64,000 nt of DNA from Veillonella parvula. Lineage in GTDB: Bacteria; Bacillota; Negativicutes; Veillonellales; Veillonellaceae. A model generated the notes under the pieces. That model made no database searches and was not told the DNA's origin. It was given only the letters and a program-made list of their open reading frames with translations. A program made the position numbers and the translations under genes. Below, one piece after another: positions 37,494 through 45,563 of this stretch; position 1 is the first letter of the stretch; every line of letters begins with the position of its first letter. Where the stretch lies: the NCBI RefSeq assembly GCF_902810435.1, contig NZ_LR778174.1:917501-981500 (forward strand). The letters are read 5' to 3'.

Positions 37494-38504
37494 ATGTATG
37501 TAGACGTAACATTAGACGATATTATCTTGTATGCCTTAGAACACCATGTGAGCGATATCCACTTTGATCCCGTTAAAAGTGGTGCTCATGTTCGGTTGCG
37601 AAAAGATGGACTGCTGCAACATTACATGACTGTATCATTTGAAGAAGCTGAACTCATTATCAACCGTATTAAGGTTTGTAGCTCTCTAGATATTAGCGAG
37701 AAGCGTTTACCACAAGATGGGCGTTGGTCTTGGAGTCATAAAAATAAGTCTGTAACGATGCGTGTATCTACATTGCCTAGCCTATACGGAGAAACCTTAG
37801 TATGTCGCCTTATGGGAAATGAAGGGAGTCATAAAGACTTAAAAGAATTAGGCATGCAGCCGGATATCTTTGAGCACATTGAACAATTATTAAAACGTCC
37901 TTATGGATTATTACTTATCTGTGGACCTACAGGCAGTGGTAAGACAGCTACTTTATATGCCATGCTTCGCATGTTAAATTTAGACGAAACTAAGCTTATC
38001 TGTCTTGAAGATCCTGTAGAAGCCGAAATCAAAGGGGCTATACAAATTGGTATTAATGAAAAGATTGGATTTACCTTTGCCAAAGGTCTTCGCTCTGTAT
38101 TACGGCAAGATCCAGATACGATTATGATTGGTGAAATTAGGGATAAGGAGACCGCAGAGTTAGCCGTTAAGTCTGCTTTAACGGGGCATCGCGTATTATC
38201 TACTATACATACCAATACAGCTATAGGCGTTGTAACGCGACTCATGGATATGGGCGTAGAGCCGTACTTAATACGGGCTACTTTAATGGGGGCTATTGCA
38301 CAACGGCTAGTACGAAAATTCGATGGTACATCATATCAGGGACGGACTGCTCTATTTGAATACTTAGAAATACCAGCTAATTCAGCTCATTGGGACGAAT
38401 TAGAAACACATTTATTATTGTCATTAGAAGAGTCTGCTCGTAAGGCCGTATCTCAGCATGTTACATCTATAGAGGAGGTGCATCGTTGTGGACTCATGCT
38501 GTAA
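37494..38504 (+). CDS. Type IV pilus/competence assembly ATPase, PilB/ComGA-like (short form)
   Basis: A 336-residue secretion ATPase powering pilus extension. It shows DIHFDP near the N-terminus, Walker A GPTGSGKT (about 143-150), the Asp box LEDPVE, Walker B GEIRDKETAELA, and the His box LSTIHTN, followed by AQRLVRK. It lacks the long N-terminal MshEN domain and the tetracysteine zinc loop of full-length PilB (about 560 residues), so it resembles ComGA in size. The ATG follows GGAGGTG. First gene of an operon running to the pilO-like gene; overlaps pilT by 17 bases. Confidence 0.85.
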   Translation: MYVDVTLDDIILYALEHHVSDIHFDPVKSGAHVRLRKDGLLQHYMTVSFEEAELIINRIKVCSSLDISEKRLPQDGRWSWSHKNKSVTMRVSTLPSLYGETLVCRLMGNEGSHKDLKELGMQPDIFEHIEQLLKRPYGLLLICGPTGSGKTATLYAMLRMLNLDETKLICLEDPVEAEIKGAIQIGINEKIGFTFAKGLRSVLRQDPDTIMIGEIRDKETAELAVKSALTGHRVLSTIHTNTAIGVVTRLMDMGVEPYLIRATLMGAIAQRLVRKFDGTSYQGRTALFEYLEIPANSAHWDELETHLLLSLEESARKAVSQHVTSIEEVHRCGLML

Positions 38505-39507
38505 GAGTGAAAGTTTAGAAACTATTGTAGAAAATGCAATACAACTATCATCAACAGATATTCATCTACAATGTGGTCAGCCTATCTATTTGCGACATGG
38601 TGATGGATTAAGGGCTACTTCCTTTATGTGTACTACAGAATTAATCGAGGATATATTGCGTCGTTGCGGTATAGCATCCTATGAGTGGCAGTCTCTTGAT
38701 GAGGCTTGTTCCTGTTGTGGTGTGCGTATCCGTGTTCATCTATATCGAGCTAATCAGACCATATGTGGTACATTGCGATTACTTTGTCATCAGCAACTTA
38801 AGTTAGATGATAATAGTGAAGGTCAGTTATTACAAAAGCTATGTGAAGCACATGATGGTCTATTGCTTGTTTGTGGCCCTACAGGCAGTGGTAAAAGTTT
38901 TACCTTAGCTTGTTGTATTGATTATATAAATCAGACTATGGAGCGTCACATTATTACCTTAGAAGACCCTATCGAATTTGAGTTTGTATCTAAAAAGTCT
39001 TTAATACATCAACGACAATTAGGTGCTGATATTAATACTATGTCAGATGGTATTCGAGATGCTTTACGAGAGGATCCGGATGTCATTATGGTAGGCGAAC
39101 TTCGAGATCGTGAAACCCTTGAAGCGGCACTTCATGCGGCAGAGACTGGTCACCTTGTAATGGCAACTATGCATACACAGCGTGCAGTGATGGCGGTTCA
39201 CCGCATGATTTCTCTATTTCCTGGGGAGCAACAAGAAGAGATACGCAATCAAATATCTCAAGTGTTACGGGCCGTTATATGTCAGCGTTTACTTCGATGG
39301 AATAAAAAGTTCATTACTATTCGTGATATTTTGCTAAATACCCATGCAGTAGCAAATTTGATACGGACCCGTAAGGAACCACAAATCATATCTATTCAAG
39401 AAACGCAACTACCGATGAAAACATTAGAAATGGCTGTGCGAGATGTAAAGGCACAATATGGAGCCCAACAACAATTGCATACCTTGCTTGATCAACAATT
39501 ATCGTAG
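38488..39507 (+). CDS. pilT: Pilus retraction ATPase PilT-like
   Basis: A 339-residue ATPase of the PilT branch. It shows DIHLQCG, Walker A GPTGSGKS (about 131-138), LEDPIEFEF, Walker B VGELRDRETLEAAL, the His box MATMHTQRA, and near the C-terminus AVANLIRTRK, equivalent to the AIRNLIRE motif required for retraction in PilT. The N-terminus is cysteine-rich. A GTG start (38488) with AGAGGAGGTG upstream lies inside pilB. Presence of a retraction motor argues for a dynamic pilus rather than a static pseudopilus. Confidence 0.85.
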   Translation: MDSCCKSESLETIVENAIQLSSTDIHLQCGQPIYLRHGDGLRATSFMCTTELIEDILRRCGIASYEWQSLDEACSCCGVRIRVHLYRANQTICGTLRLLCHQQLKLDDNSEGQLLQKLCEAHDGLLLVCGPTGSGKSFTLACCIDYINQTMERHIITLEDPIEFEFVSKKSLIHQRQLGADINTMSDGIRDALREDPDVIMVGELRDRETLEAALHAAETGHLVMATMHTQRAVMAVHRMISLFPGEQQEEIRNQISQVLRAVICQRLLRWNKKFITIRDILLNTHAVANLIRTRKEPQIISIQETQLPMKTLEMAVRDVKAQYGAQQQLHTLLDQQLS

Positions 39508-39515
39508 GTGAATAT

Positions 39516-40691
39516 ATGGAGGCTTATGAATATGTCGTAAAAAATAATCAAAATGAAACAGAAAAAGGTTTGATGTGGGGGGATTCAGAACAAGAAATTG
39601 CAATACGGTTAAAACGAGATGGTTATAGAATTTATAGGATATCGTTGCAGGATGAAAGAAAGAAACATAAATGGAATCATACTATGGTGGTAGATGTGAC
39701 TTATCAATTAGGTCTACTCATTGAATCTGGTGTTCCGTTACGGCGAGCCTTACAGTTGCTCTGCCAGGGGAAACGAGGACTACTCTATACAGCTTTATAT
39801 GAATCCATAGAGCGTGGTCAGACTTTATCACAGGCTTTACGAAGTGAAGGATGTCCTCCTATTGCTTTGGCTTTACTAGAAAGTGGTGAAGCAGCGGGCA
39901 CCTTGGGTGAGAGTTTACAATATATATCTTGTCACTATGATTGGGAGAGGCAGCTGAAACAAAAGGTTATGAGTGCTATTTCCTACCCTTTATTTCTTCT
40001 TTTAATGATGAATATATTTTTTCTAGTTACCATTTTGTTTATTATTCCTTCGTTTGAACAGGTATTTACCACTATGCATATTACATTACCTTTGATGACG
40101 CGAGCTCTTTTTGCATTAGGACAAGGGTTAAAATCGCATCCTCTAATGGTAATAGCTATACATTGTGTTGTAATAGGTTCCTTAGCATTTGCTTATAAAC
40201 AGCATAGTATAAAGTGTAAAGTACATCGTTGGCTTTGGCTGTTGGCTCACCGATACCAATGGAGTACTTGTGTGTATTATACAAGTATTTTAAAAGTTTG
40301 GGCTCTCTTACTAGATTCTGGTATTTCTATCATTCAAACCATGAATATTACTCGCCCTTTGTGGGGGAATATATATGGTGTTGAATGTAGTAAACAAGTG
40401 GAAGCAAGATTATTATCAGGACACTCACTGGAAGAAAGTTTACGTAGTGGTCAGATAGGAAATGCTTTTATATGGCAAATGGTGTCCATTGGAGAAGAGA
40501 GTGGTGAATTAGTAAAAATGTTAAACCACTGTGGCTACTACTATGAATCTATACTTTCAAAATATATTGCTCGTTTAGAACGATTATTGGAACCAATTTT
40601 ACTAACCATAATGGGAATCGGTGTAGCCGTATTAGTTGTATCTGTTATGTACCCCTTATTTACGTCCATTGCCAACTTAGGAGGGCAATAG
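39516..40691 (+). CDS. pilC: Inner membrane platform protein PilC/GspF
   Basis: A 391-residue protein with two GspF repeats, each a cytoplasmic helical bundle (about 55-165 and 255-365) followed by membrane segments. It shows LLIESGVPLRRAL and ALLESGEAAGTL in the first repeat, with ISYPLFLLLMMN starting the membrane stretch, and WALLLDSGISI and VSIGEESGEL in the second. It is the rotor on which PilB and PilT act. It follows pilT after 8 bases. Confidence 0.9.
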   Translation: MEAYEYVVKNNQNETEKGLMWGDSEQEIAIRLKRDGYRIYRISLQDERKKHKWNHTMVVDVTYQLGLLIESGVPLRRALQLLCQGKRGLLYTALYESIERGQTLSQALRSEGCPPIALALLESGEAAGTLGESLQYISCHYDWERQLKQKVMSAISYPLFLLLMMNIFFLVTILFIIPSFEQVFTTMHITLPLMTRALFALGQGLKSHPLMVIAIHCVVIGSLAFAYKQHSIKCKVHRWLWLLAHRYQWSTCVYYTSILKVWALLLDSGISIIQTMNITRPLWGNIYGVECSKQVEARLLSGHSLEESLRSGQIGNAFIWQMVSIGEESGELVKMLNHCGYYYESILSKYIARLERLLEPILLTIMGIGVAVLVVSVMYPLFTSIANLGGQ

Positions 40692-40727
40692 ACAATGTTA
40701 TTACTTAACTATTAAAAGGAGAATATT

Positions 40728-41174
40728 ATGAAGTCTGTTATGCATATGATTCATGGAGTGAATCATCGATTAGAAATGTGCGGTCAATGGGTCGTAGATC
40801 GACTACATATTTCTCGTGTTCGAGAAGGGTTTAAAAAATCGAGAAAAGGCGGATTTACTCTCGTTGAGTTAATGGTTGTAGTAGCGGTTATCGCTATATT
40901 AGCGGCTATTGCGATGCCACAATTCTTATCTGCTGCGGATAAAGCTAGAAACGCTAAAGAAACAGCAGATATTCAAATTATAAAAAATGCTACTCAATTG
41001 TATATGATTGACAAAAATGTCGATACACCTCCAACAGTAGAAAATCTATATAAGGAAGGATATCTTACTGAACATGTTAAGACTGCAAAAGGAAAAGAAT
41101 ACACTATTACTTATGAAGTTGTCAGTGGTGGGACTTCAAAATCTGTTGTTGTTAAAGCACCTAATGAGCCTTAA
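40728..41174 (+). CDS. Major type IV pilin-like protein with a long leader
   Basis: A 148-residue prepilin. The class III cleavage motif is KGG|FTLVELMVVVAV with Glu at position 5 of the mature protein, followed by a typical hydrophobic N-terminal helix ending in AMPQFLSAADKARNAK. The leader before the cut is 42 residues, far longer than the usual 6-8 (type IVa) or about 25 (type IVb). The mature protein is about 106 residues and has no cysteine pair. The start is supported by AAAAGGAG directly upstream; internal ATGs at residues 5, 7 and 17 lack such sites. It is the only pilin in the operon with the complete consensus, so it is taken as the major subunit. Confidence 0.88.
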   Translation: MKSVMHMIHGVNHRLEMCGQWVVDRLHISRVREGFKKSRKGGFTLVELMVVVAVIAILAAIAMPQFLSAADKARNAKETADIQIIKNATQLYMIDKNVDTPPTVENLYKEGYLTEHVKTAKGKEYTITYEVVSGGTSKSVVVKAPNEP

Positions 41175-41227
41175 TTAACTTGTATAGATTATGAATTACA
41201 TACGTTAGTTATATGAAAGGACAAGGT

Positions 41228-41770
41228 ATGAAAGGGACCAATTATGTGATAGGACTTTTTGTATATATAGCATCTATATTGCTACCTGTTATAGTTTCAT
41301 CAAAAGCAATATCTTATACTCACATTGCTTTGTATGCTGTGTTTTCACTCATCATCATAGCAGGTGCTACCATCGATATGCATTACTATATATTGCCTGA
41401 TGAAGGGGCATTAGTTCTTGTAATAGGTGGCATTATATATAGCTATATAAATGATCAATCTATGTTAGTAACCTTATTAAGTGTTATCAGCGTAGGTGCT
41501 ATTACATATGGACTTCGTTTGATTAGCCATAAAGGCTTTGGCATAGGCGATATTAAATGGTTTTCTGCTATTGCAATATGGCTCACTCCATGGGAAATTA
41601 TATGTTTCTTTTACGTAACTTTTTGTGTTGGTTCTCTCTATCTCTTACTCGCCGGTTATCGTAATCGATATATCCCATTTGGTCCCTTTCTATGCTTTGG
41701 CGGATGGTGTGCCTTACATGGTGGTTCCTATATGGAGGTGCTTTATCAATGGTTAAGGTGCAACTTATAA
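41228..41770 (+). CDS. Prepilin peptidase (A24 family), without methylase domain
   Basis: A 180-residue polytopic aspartyl protease. Both catalytic aspartates are visible: D in IDMHYYILPDE and D in GFGIGDIKW. About six membrane segments are seen. The N-terminal cytoplasmic domain with two CxxC motifs, which in PilD methylates the new pilin N-terminus, is missing, so mature pilins may not be N-methylated. ATG 41228 follows GAAAGGACAAGG. It overlaps the next gene by 22 bases. Confidence 0.88.
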   Translation: MKGTNYVIGLFVYIASILLPVIVSSKAISYTHIALYAVFSLIIIAGATIDMHYYILPDEGALVLVIGGIIYSYINDQSMLVTLLSVISVGAITYGLRLISHKGFGIGDIKWFSAIAIWLTPWEIICFFYVTFCVGSLYLLLAGYRNRYIPFGPFLCFGGWCALHGGSYMEVLYQWLRCNL

Positions 41771-42210
41771 ATCGTCAAAGTGGATCTTTATTGGCGGAAT
41801 GGATTATTACTATTGGTTTAATCTTATTGCTCATTTCTATTGCCTTACCTATTGTGACAACACCTAGTCGTTATACTTTAAATGGTGCTACGCAAGAGGT
41901 GGCGTATATGCTCAAGAAAGTTCAACTGTGGTCTATGTTAGGGCATAAATCTAATGGTAAAGGGAGAATGCTTTTTATTTTAAATAAGGACAGTTATACC
42001 TTAGAGGAAGATGTTAATCATCATACGGTAAACATATCATTACCGCAAAATATTGAGAATGAACGGTCTATGACAATTATTTCTTTTTCAGCCTTGGGCT
42101 TACCCTATGATGGGACAGAAATTATTTTGAAAGATCGTGAAAGTGGTGAGAAAAATCGTATATGGATATCTGTACAAACGGGGCGAATTAGATGGGAAGA
42201 AGTGCACTGA
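41749..42210 (+). CDS. Minor pilin/pseudopilin (GspH/FimT-like)
   Basis: A 153-residue protein with a short leader and prepilin motif SG|SLLAEWIITIGLILLL, keeping Glu at position 5 of the mature part. A hydrophobic helix then leads into a globular domain of mainly beta character (TMTIISFSALGLPYDG, IWISVQTGRI), as in GspH-type minor pilins. ATG 41749 follows TGGAGGTG inside the prepilin peptidase gene. It is probably part of the tip complex that primes pilus assembly. Confidence 0.72.
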   Translation: MVKVQLINRQSGSLLAEWIITIGLILLLISIALPIVTTPSRYTLNGATQEVAYMLKKVQLWSMLGHKSNGKGRMLFILNKDSYTLEEDVNHHTVNISLPQNIENERSMTIISFSALGLPYDGTEIILKDRESGEKNRIWISVQTGRIRWEEVH

Positions 42211-42217
42211 AGGATTT

Positions 42218-42574
42218 ATGTATGGTGACGCTTTAATATCAGCCGCTATAATCATGTTCATTTTACCGGTTGTATTATCTATTTTTTGGATGGCTACTCT
42301 TACGGTATATAGGGCGTATTATTGGGATCATATATTGCAAGATACCATAACGTATTTAGAAGTGGCTAAAGCTTCTTATTATAAGAATGGAGCAATAGAA
42401 ACTGGTGTATATAATTCTCAATTTACAATGAGTCCCAGTGAAAAAATTACCTATAAAATACATATAAAGCCTGTAGTGATAGAAGGTGTATCTTTACAAC
42501 GATTAACAGTAGATGCCATCGACAATCAATCTGTTGTCTATTCTCTATCAGTTGATTTGGAGGGGATACATTGA
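42218..42574 (+). CDS. Small minor pilin-like membrane protein
   Basis: A 118-residue protein beginning MYGDALISAAIIMF: a glycine at residue 3 followed by a hydrophobic helix, a very short prepilin-like leader lacking Glu at position 5 (serine instead). The remainder is a small domain with a C-terminal beta-rich part. ATG 42218 is closest to AAGGA at the end of the previous gene; longer in-frame starts overlap that gene by over 70 bases and lack a site. Its stop overlaps the next start (TTGA). Confidence 0.6.
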   Translation: MYGDALISAAIIMFILPVVLSIFWMATLTVYRAYYWDHILQDTITYLEVAKASYYKNGAIETGVYNSQFTMSPSEKITYKIHIKPVVIEGVSLQRLTVDAIDNQSVVYSLSVDLEGIH

Positions 42575-43215
42575 AGGGCGAGGATATAGAAACGGTAATT
42601 GGGAAGAATAAAGAATACAAGCAGAATCCCATAACAGATAGAAATAAAAATAGAAATGATATGGGTTTTATTTTGTATTCTACGCTTATTAGTATGATGA
42701 TTTCTATCATAGTCCTTACCTTATTGTTAGGTATCGTATTCTATGCAGTTATGTGGGATGCTAAATTACTTGATAGTGTAGCTATGATGGAGGATGGTCG
42801 ATATACACGGCGTATGGTTGTGGCTCATATGATATGGAATCCTGTGAAGGTTACTGTAGAAGATCGTAATACAAGTTTATATATTCACGATACAAAGCGC
42901 ACAACCTTAACTGTACAACGTCATGCATTATACAGAAAATTAACGGATGGTAGCTTGCAACCTGTCAGTGGTAGTCGAATTGTAGGAACTACAGATAAAA
43001 GAAATGTGGGCTATACCCAAGAATACCCTTTTAGTGTAGATACTAATGGGACCGTGTATTTACGTTGGTATATTAATAATCGTTTTGTTAATGATAGAAA
43101 ATACACAAGTGGTTATGGAGGATTATCCATATATGAGGTCTCTATTGGACAGAGTACTATTTATGATTGGTATACAAGTAAAGAGGAGACAGGTTATGAA
43201 CGTAGGAGCCCATAA
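42571..43215 (+). CDS. Minor pilin-like protein (PilW/GspJ-position)
   Basis: A 214-residue protein with a 31-residue hydrophilic, basic leader, then NDMG|FILYSTLISMMISII, a type III-like signal with Ser rather than Glu at position 5. A beta-rich globular domain follows (YLRWYINNRFVND, YGGLSIYEVS). The start is TTG at 42571, overlapping the preceding stop and preceded by GGAGGGG. Position and size fit a PilW/GspJ-type minor pilin, but sequence similarity is too weak for a firm name. Confidence 0.6.
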   Translation: MKGEDIETVIGKNKEYKQNPITDRNKNRNDMGFILYSTLISMMISIIVLTLLLGIVFYAVMWDAKLLDSVAMMEDGRYTRRMVVAHMIWNPVKVTVEDRNTSLYIHDTKRTTLTVQRHALYRKLTDGSLQPVSGSRIVGTTDKRNVGYTQEYPFSVDTNGTVYLRWYINNRFVNDRKYTSGYGGLSIYEVSIGQSTIYDWYTSKEETGYERRSP

Positions 43216-43603
43216 CGCGGGCTTTATTACATATATAGCGATACTTACAATGTCCTTTTTATTATTATTAGCTTTTATGGGGCTGCGTATAGGACAAATA
43301 TGTGAAAGTAATGTGGTAGACGAATTGCATTTGGAAGAGGCTCATTATGCGGCACAGAAAGGTGTTCATTGGTTTGTGGGCTATTGTAAATTAGGAAATG
43401 TATGGGACTTTCAAAATAAATTAGTTGTGATAGATGATGAAAATGTAGAGATTACTATTGAAGCAGACCAATCAACAGATAATCCGCGACATATTATGAG
43501 TTATGGAAAATTGAAAAATAGTGAAATCGTGAGTCGTGTACATATGTATGTGACCGTAGATAAAGAAAAACATATGCATGTTATAAAGGTAAAACCTTAT
43601 TGA
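43196..43603 (+). CDS. Minor pilin-like protein (PilX/GspK-position)
   Basis: A 135-residue protein with a short leader and AG|FITYIAILTMSFLLLLAF, then a helix rich in Glu and His (DELHLEEAHYAAQKG) like the PilX N-terminal region. Position 5 is isoleucine, and such loss of Glu5 is known in GspK-type tip pilins. ATG 43196 follows AGAGGAG and overlaps the previous gene by 20 bases. The C-terminal domain is small, with strands VEITIEAD and IVSRVHMYVTVD. Confidence 0.6.
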   Translation: MNVGAHNAGFITYIAILTMSFLLLLAFMGLRIGQICESNVVDELHLEEAHYAAQKGVHWFVGYCKLGNVWDFQNKLVVIDDENVEITIEADQSTDNPRHIMSYGKLKNSEIVSRVHMYVTVDKEKHMHVIKVKPY

Positions 43604-43612
43604 GGTGATTCT

Positions 43613-44467
43613 ATGAAACGAAAAAAGAGAATACATTCTGGAGTATGTATAACTGATGAACATATTGTATGTGTTACCGCTCATATAGAAAATAAAACAA
43701 TGGTCATTACTGATGCGTTAGAAATGAAGCGTACAGGACCTATTGATGAAGACGTTACAAAATTTATAGAAACGTATGATTTAGATGAAGGGGCTTATAG
43801 TATTGTTGCTAATATTGATACACAAATGCATGTAGCACCTTATGATCCTCATGATTTTGATATGAAGGAGTTTATAAAGTGGAATATAGAGGACTACTTT
43901 AGTTTTGAGGGGGATAGTTTCCAAATGGATGCTTGTCGCCGGGAATATCCACGACACAATTATCATATGTTTATGGTGGCTGTAGATCGGCATTCACTAG
44001 AGCTTTTGAAGCAAGGTATACGAGATACTTATGCACCCGTTGATGTTATTGATTTTTGGCCTATTCCTATTTGTTATTGCTTGATGCGGCGCAGCGGTAC
44101 TGTAACAGGTGTTGTGGAAGAAGGCGCCATGCATTTATGGCTTTGGTGGAATGATATATGCATTCAAGAGTGTATTGTACCTATTACTAGTAGCGATGTA
44201 GCTGAAGCTATGGATAAGTTAGAAGTGAGATTACAAGACTTTGGTATAGATGAGATACAGGGAATTCGGATGTATGGGTTAGAATCTATAACAAATGAAG
44301 AACGGACAGATATGGAAGGTATAATTTCCATGTATGGAGAAACTGAATATATTCCATTATTATTTTTAGGTCGTGGTCGTAATCGTTGCAAGCAAGGACA
44401 ATTAGATTGGGACATGGCTATCGGTATGGCAGCAAGGGGGCTTAAATGGATTGGATTGGGCTGGTAA
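43613..44467 (+). CDS. PilM-like actin-fold pilus assembly protein (diverged)
   Basis: A 284-residue cytoplasmic protein at the PilM position, before PilN and PilO-like genes. It lacks a signal or membrane segment. Features consistent with the PilM fold are an N-terminal HSGVCITDEHIVCV (phosphate-loop-like strand pair), IKWNIEDYFSF in place of the usual KxEIEqylP motif, and FMVAVDRHSLELLKQGI. Sequence divergence is strong, so the assignment rests largely on context. It overlaps the next gene by 17 bases. Confidence 0.65.
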   Translation: MKRKKRIHSGVCITDEHIVCVTAHIENKTMVITDALEMKRTGPIDEDVTKFIETYDLDEGAYSIVANIDTQMHVAPYDPHDFDMKEFIKWNIEDYFSFEGDSFQMDACRREYPRHNYHMFMVAVDRHSLELLKQGIRDTYAPVDVIDFWPIPICYCLMRRSGTVTGVVEEGAMHLWLWWNDICIQECIVPITSSDVAEAMDKLEVRLQDFGIDEIQGIRMYGLESITNEERTDMEGIISMYGETEYIPLLFLGRGRNRCKQGQLDWDMAIGMAARGLKWIGLGW

Positions 44468-45047
44468 GGACAGATGTATTAATTTAATGCCTCGCTCGTT
44501 ACGATGGCATAGTTTATGGCATACCTATCGATACCTTCTTTATGGGATAAGTCTTATATACATTATAGTAGGGCTTGTTACTATATATAGTTGTTGGTCA
44601 AGCTATCGTAGCTATGAAAATCGAAAGATAGACTTTGTGCGATTGCAAGCAAATGCTCAGTATCAAGAAATACATCAACAATATGGTGAATTAATGGAAA
44701 TAAGAAATAAAATAATAAAGAATAAAATCCTTAAGAATCAAACAGATATATTACCCAATACAATGGTCCTTTATATTCTTGATGCCGCTATGTCAGAACA
44801 TATTAGTCTACAGCATCTTAGCATTAAGGATGGGCGTATCAGTATAGATGGTATAGGTACGAGTGACGAAATGTGTCGTAAATTTATTGCTATTCTCCAA
44901 CAAAAATTACTAGGGATGGAGTGTCATGGAACAGTTAAAGCAGATAAAGGTGTTTATACATTCCATATGGACGGATCTAAAAGAGAGCACAACGTATCAG
45001 GTCGAGAGAATATTAACGGGCCTAGTGTTGTGGGGGATGCTCATTAG
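44451..45047 (+). CDS. PilN-like pilus alignment protein
   Basis: A 198-residue bitopic protein. The short cytoplasmic N-terminus carries CINLMPRSLR, matching the INLLP motif that PilN inserts into PilM. A membrane segment (about 28-48), a coiled coil (about 55-90) and a small ferredoxin-like domain follow. The start is TTG 44451 with AAGGGGG upstream, inside the pilM-like gene. Its last 40 codons overlap the pilO-like gene in another frame. Confidence 0.68.
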   Translation: MDWAGKDRCINLMPRSLRWHSLWHTYRYLLYGISLIYIIVGLVTIYSCWSSYRSYENRKIDFVRLQANAQYQEIHQQYGELMEIRNKIIKNKILKNQTDILPNTMVLYILDAAMSEHISLQHLSIKDGRISIDGIGTSDEMCRKFIAILQQKLLGMECHGTVKADKGVYTFHMDGSKREHNVSGRENINGPSVVGDAH

Positions 45048-45444
45048 CCTTTCTATGTATGGGCATATTTATTTTGAAGACAAAAATAATAGCTTAAAAA
45101 ATCAACAAGATAATTATAATATACAAATGAATGCTGAGTCAGATTATATAGTGTCTAATGAAGCAAAACTATTAGAATCTTTTACACGGAACAAGACATC
45201 TAATACGAGTTCTAATACAAATATTTTTGATTCCTTGCAAGGAGAACCATTAATGATTGTCAGTACTGATGAGCATGAAGGTATACTAGAATTAACAGTA
45301 TTAGGTAGTACAGAGCGTATGATTAACTGGATAAATACTGTTGAAGAAAAGGATCCTTCACGCCGTATAGAAATAGAAGATATAGAACGTAAAGGTAATG
45401 TAGTTTATGTGCATTGTGCAATTAAATCGATTATAAAACCTTAA
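44926..45444 (+). CDS. PilO-like pilus alignment protein
   Basis: A 172-residue bitopic protein: about 28 cytoplasmic residues, a membrane segment (about 29-47), a coiled region and a small C-terminal domain (IVSTDEHEGILELTVLG). Topology and position fit PilO/GspM. The ATG at 44926 follows GGATGGAG but lies 122 bases inside the pilN-like gene; later starts would cut into the membrane segment, so the long overlap seems real. PilP and PilQ, which normally follow, are absent. Confidence 0.62.
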   Translation: MEQLKQIKVFIHSIWTDLKESTTYQVERILTGLVLWGMLISLSMYGHIYFEDKNNSLKNQQDNYNIQMNAESDYIVSNEAKLLESFTRNKTSNTSSNTNIFDSLQGEPLMIVSTDEHEGILELTVLGSTERMINWINTVEEKDPSRRIEIEDIERKGNVVYVHCAIKSIIKP

Positions 45445-45467
45445 TGAAAATCGGGTGTACTGTATAG

Positions 45468-45510
45468 AGACAGATTATAGATTTTATGTCTATAGTCTGT
45501 CTTTGTTTTT
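45468..45510 (+). terminator. Terminator closing the pilus operon
   Basis: AGACAGATTATAGA pairs with TCTATAGTCTGTCT (one mismatch pair) and is followed by TTGTTTTT. Confidence 0.85.
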
Positions 45511-45563
45511 GGACCATTTTATAGTACAATGAAGGATATGTAATGATAAGGGGCACATAATAG

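Noticed and set aside
42137-42217. Longer start for the second minor pilin-like gene
   Set aside because: The extra residues are a shadow of the preceding gene, and the site AAGGA lies just before ATG 42218.
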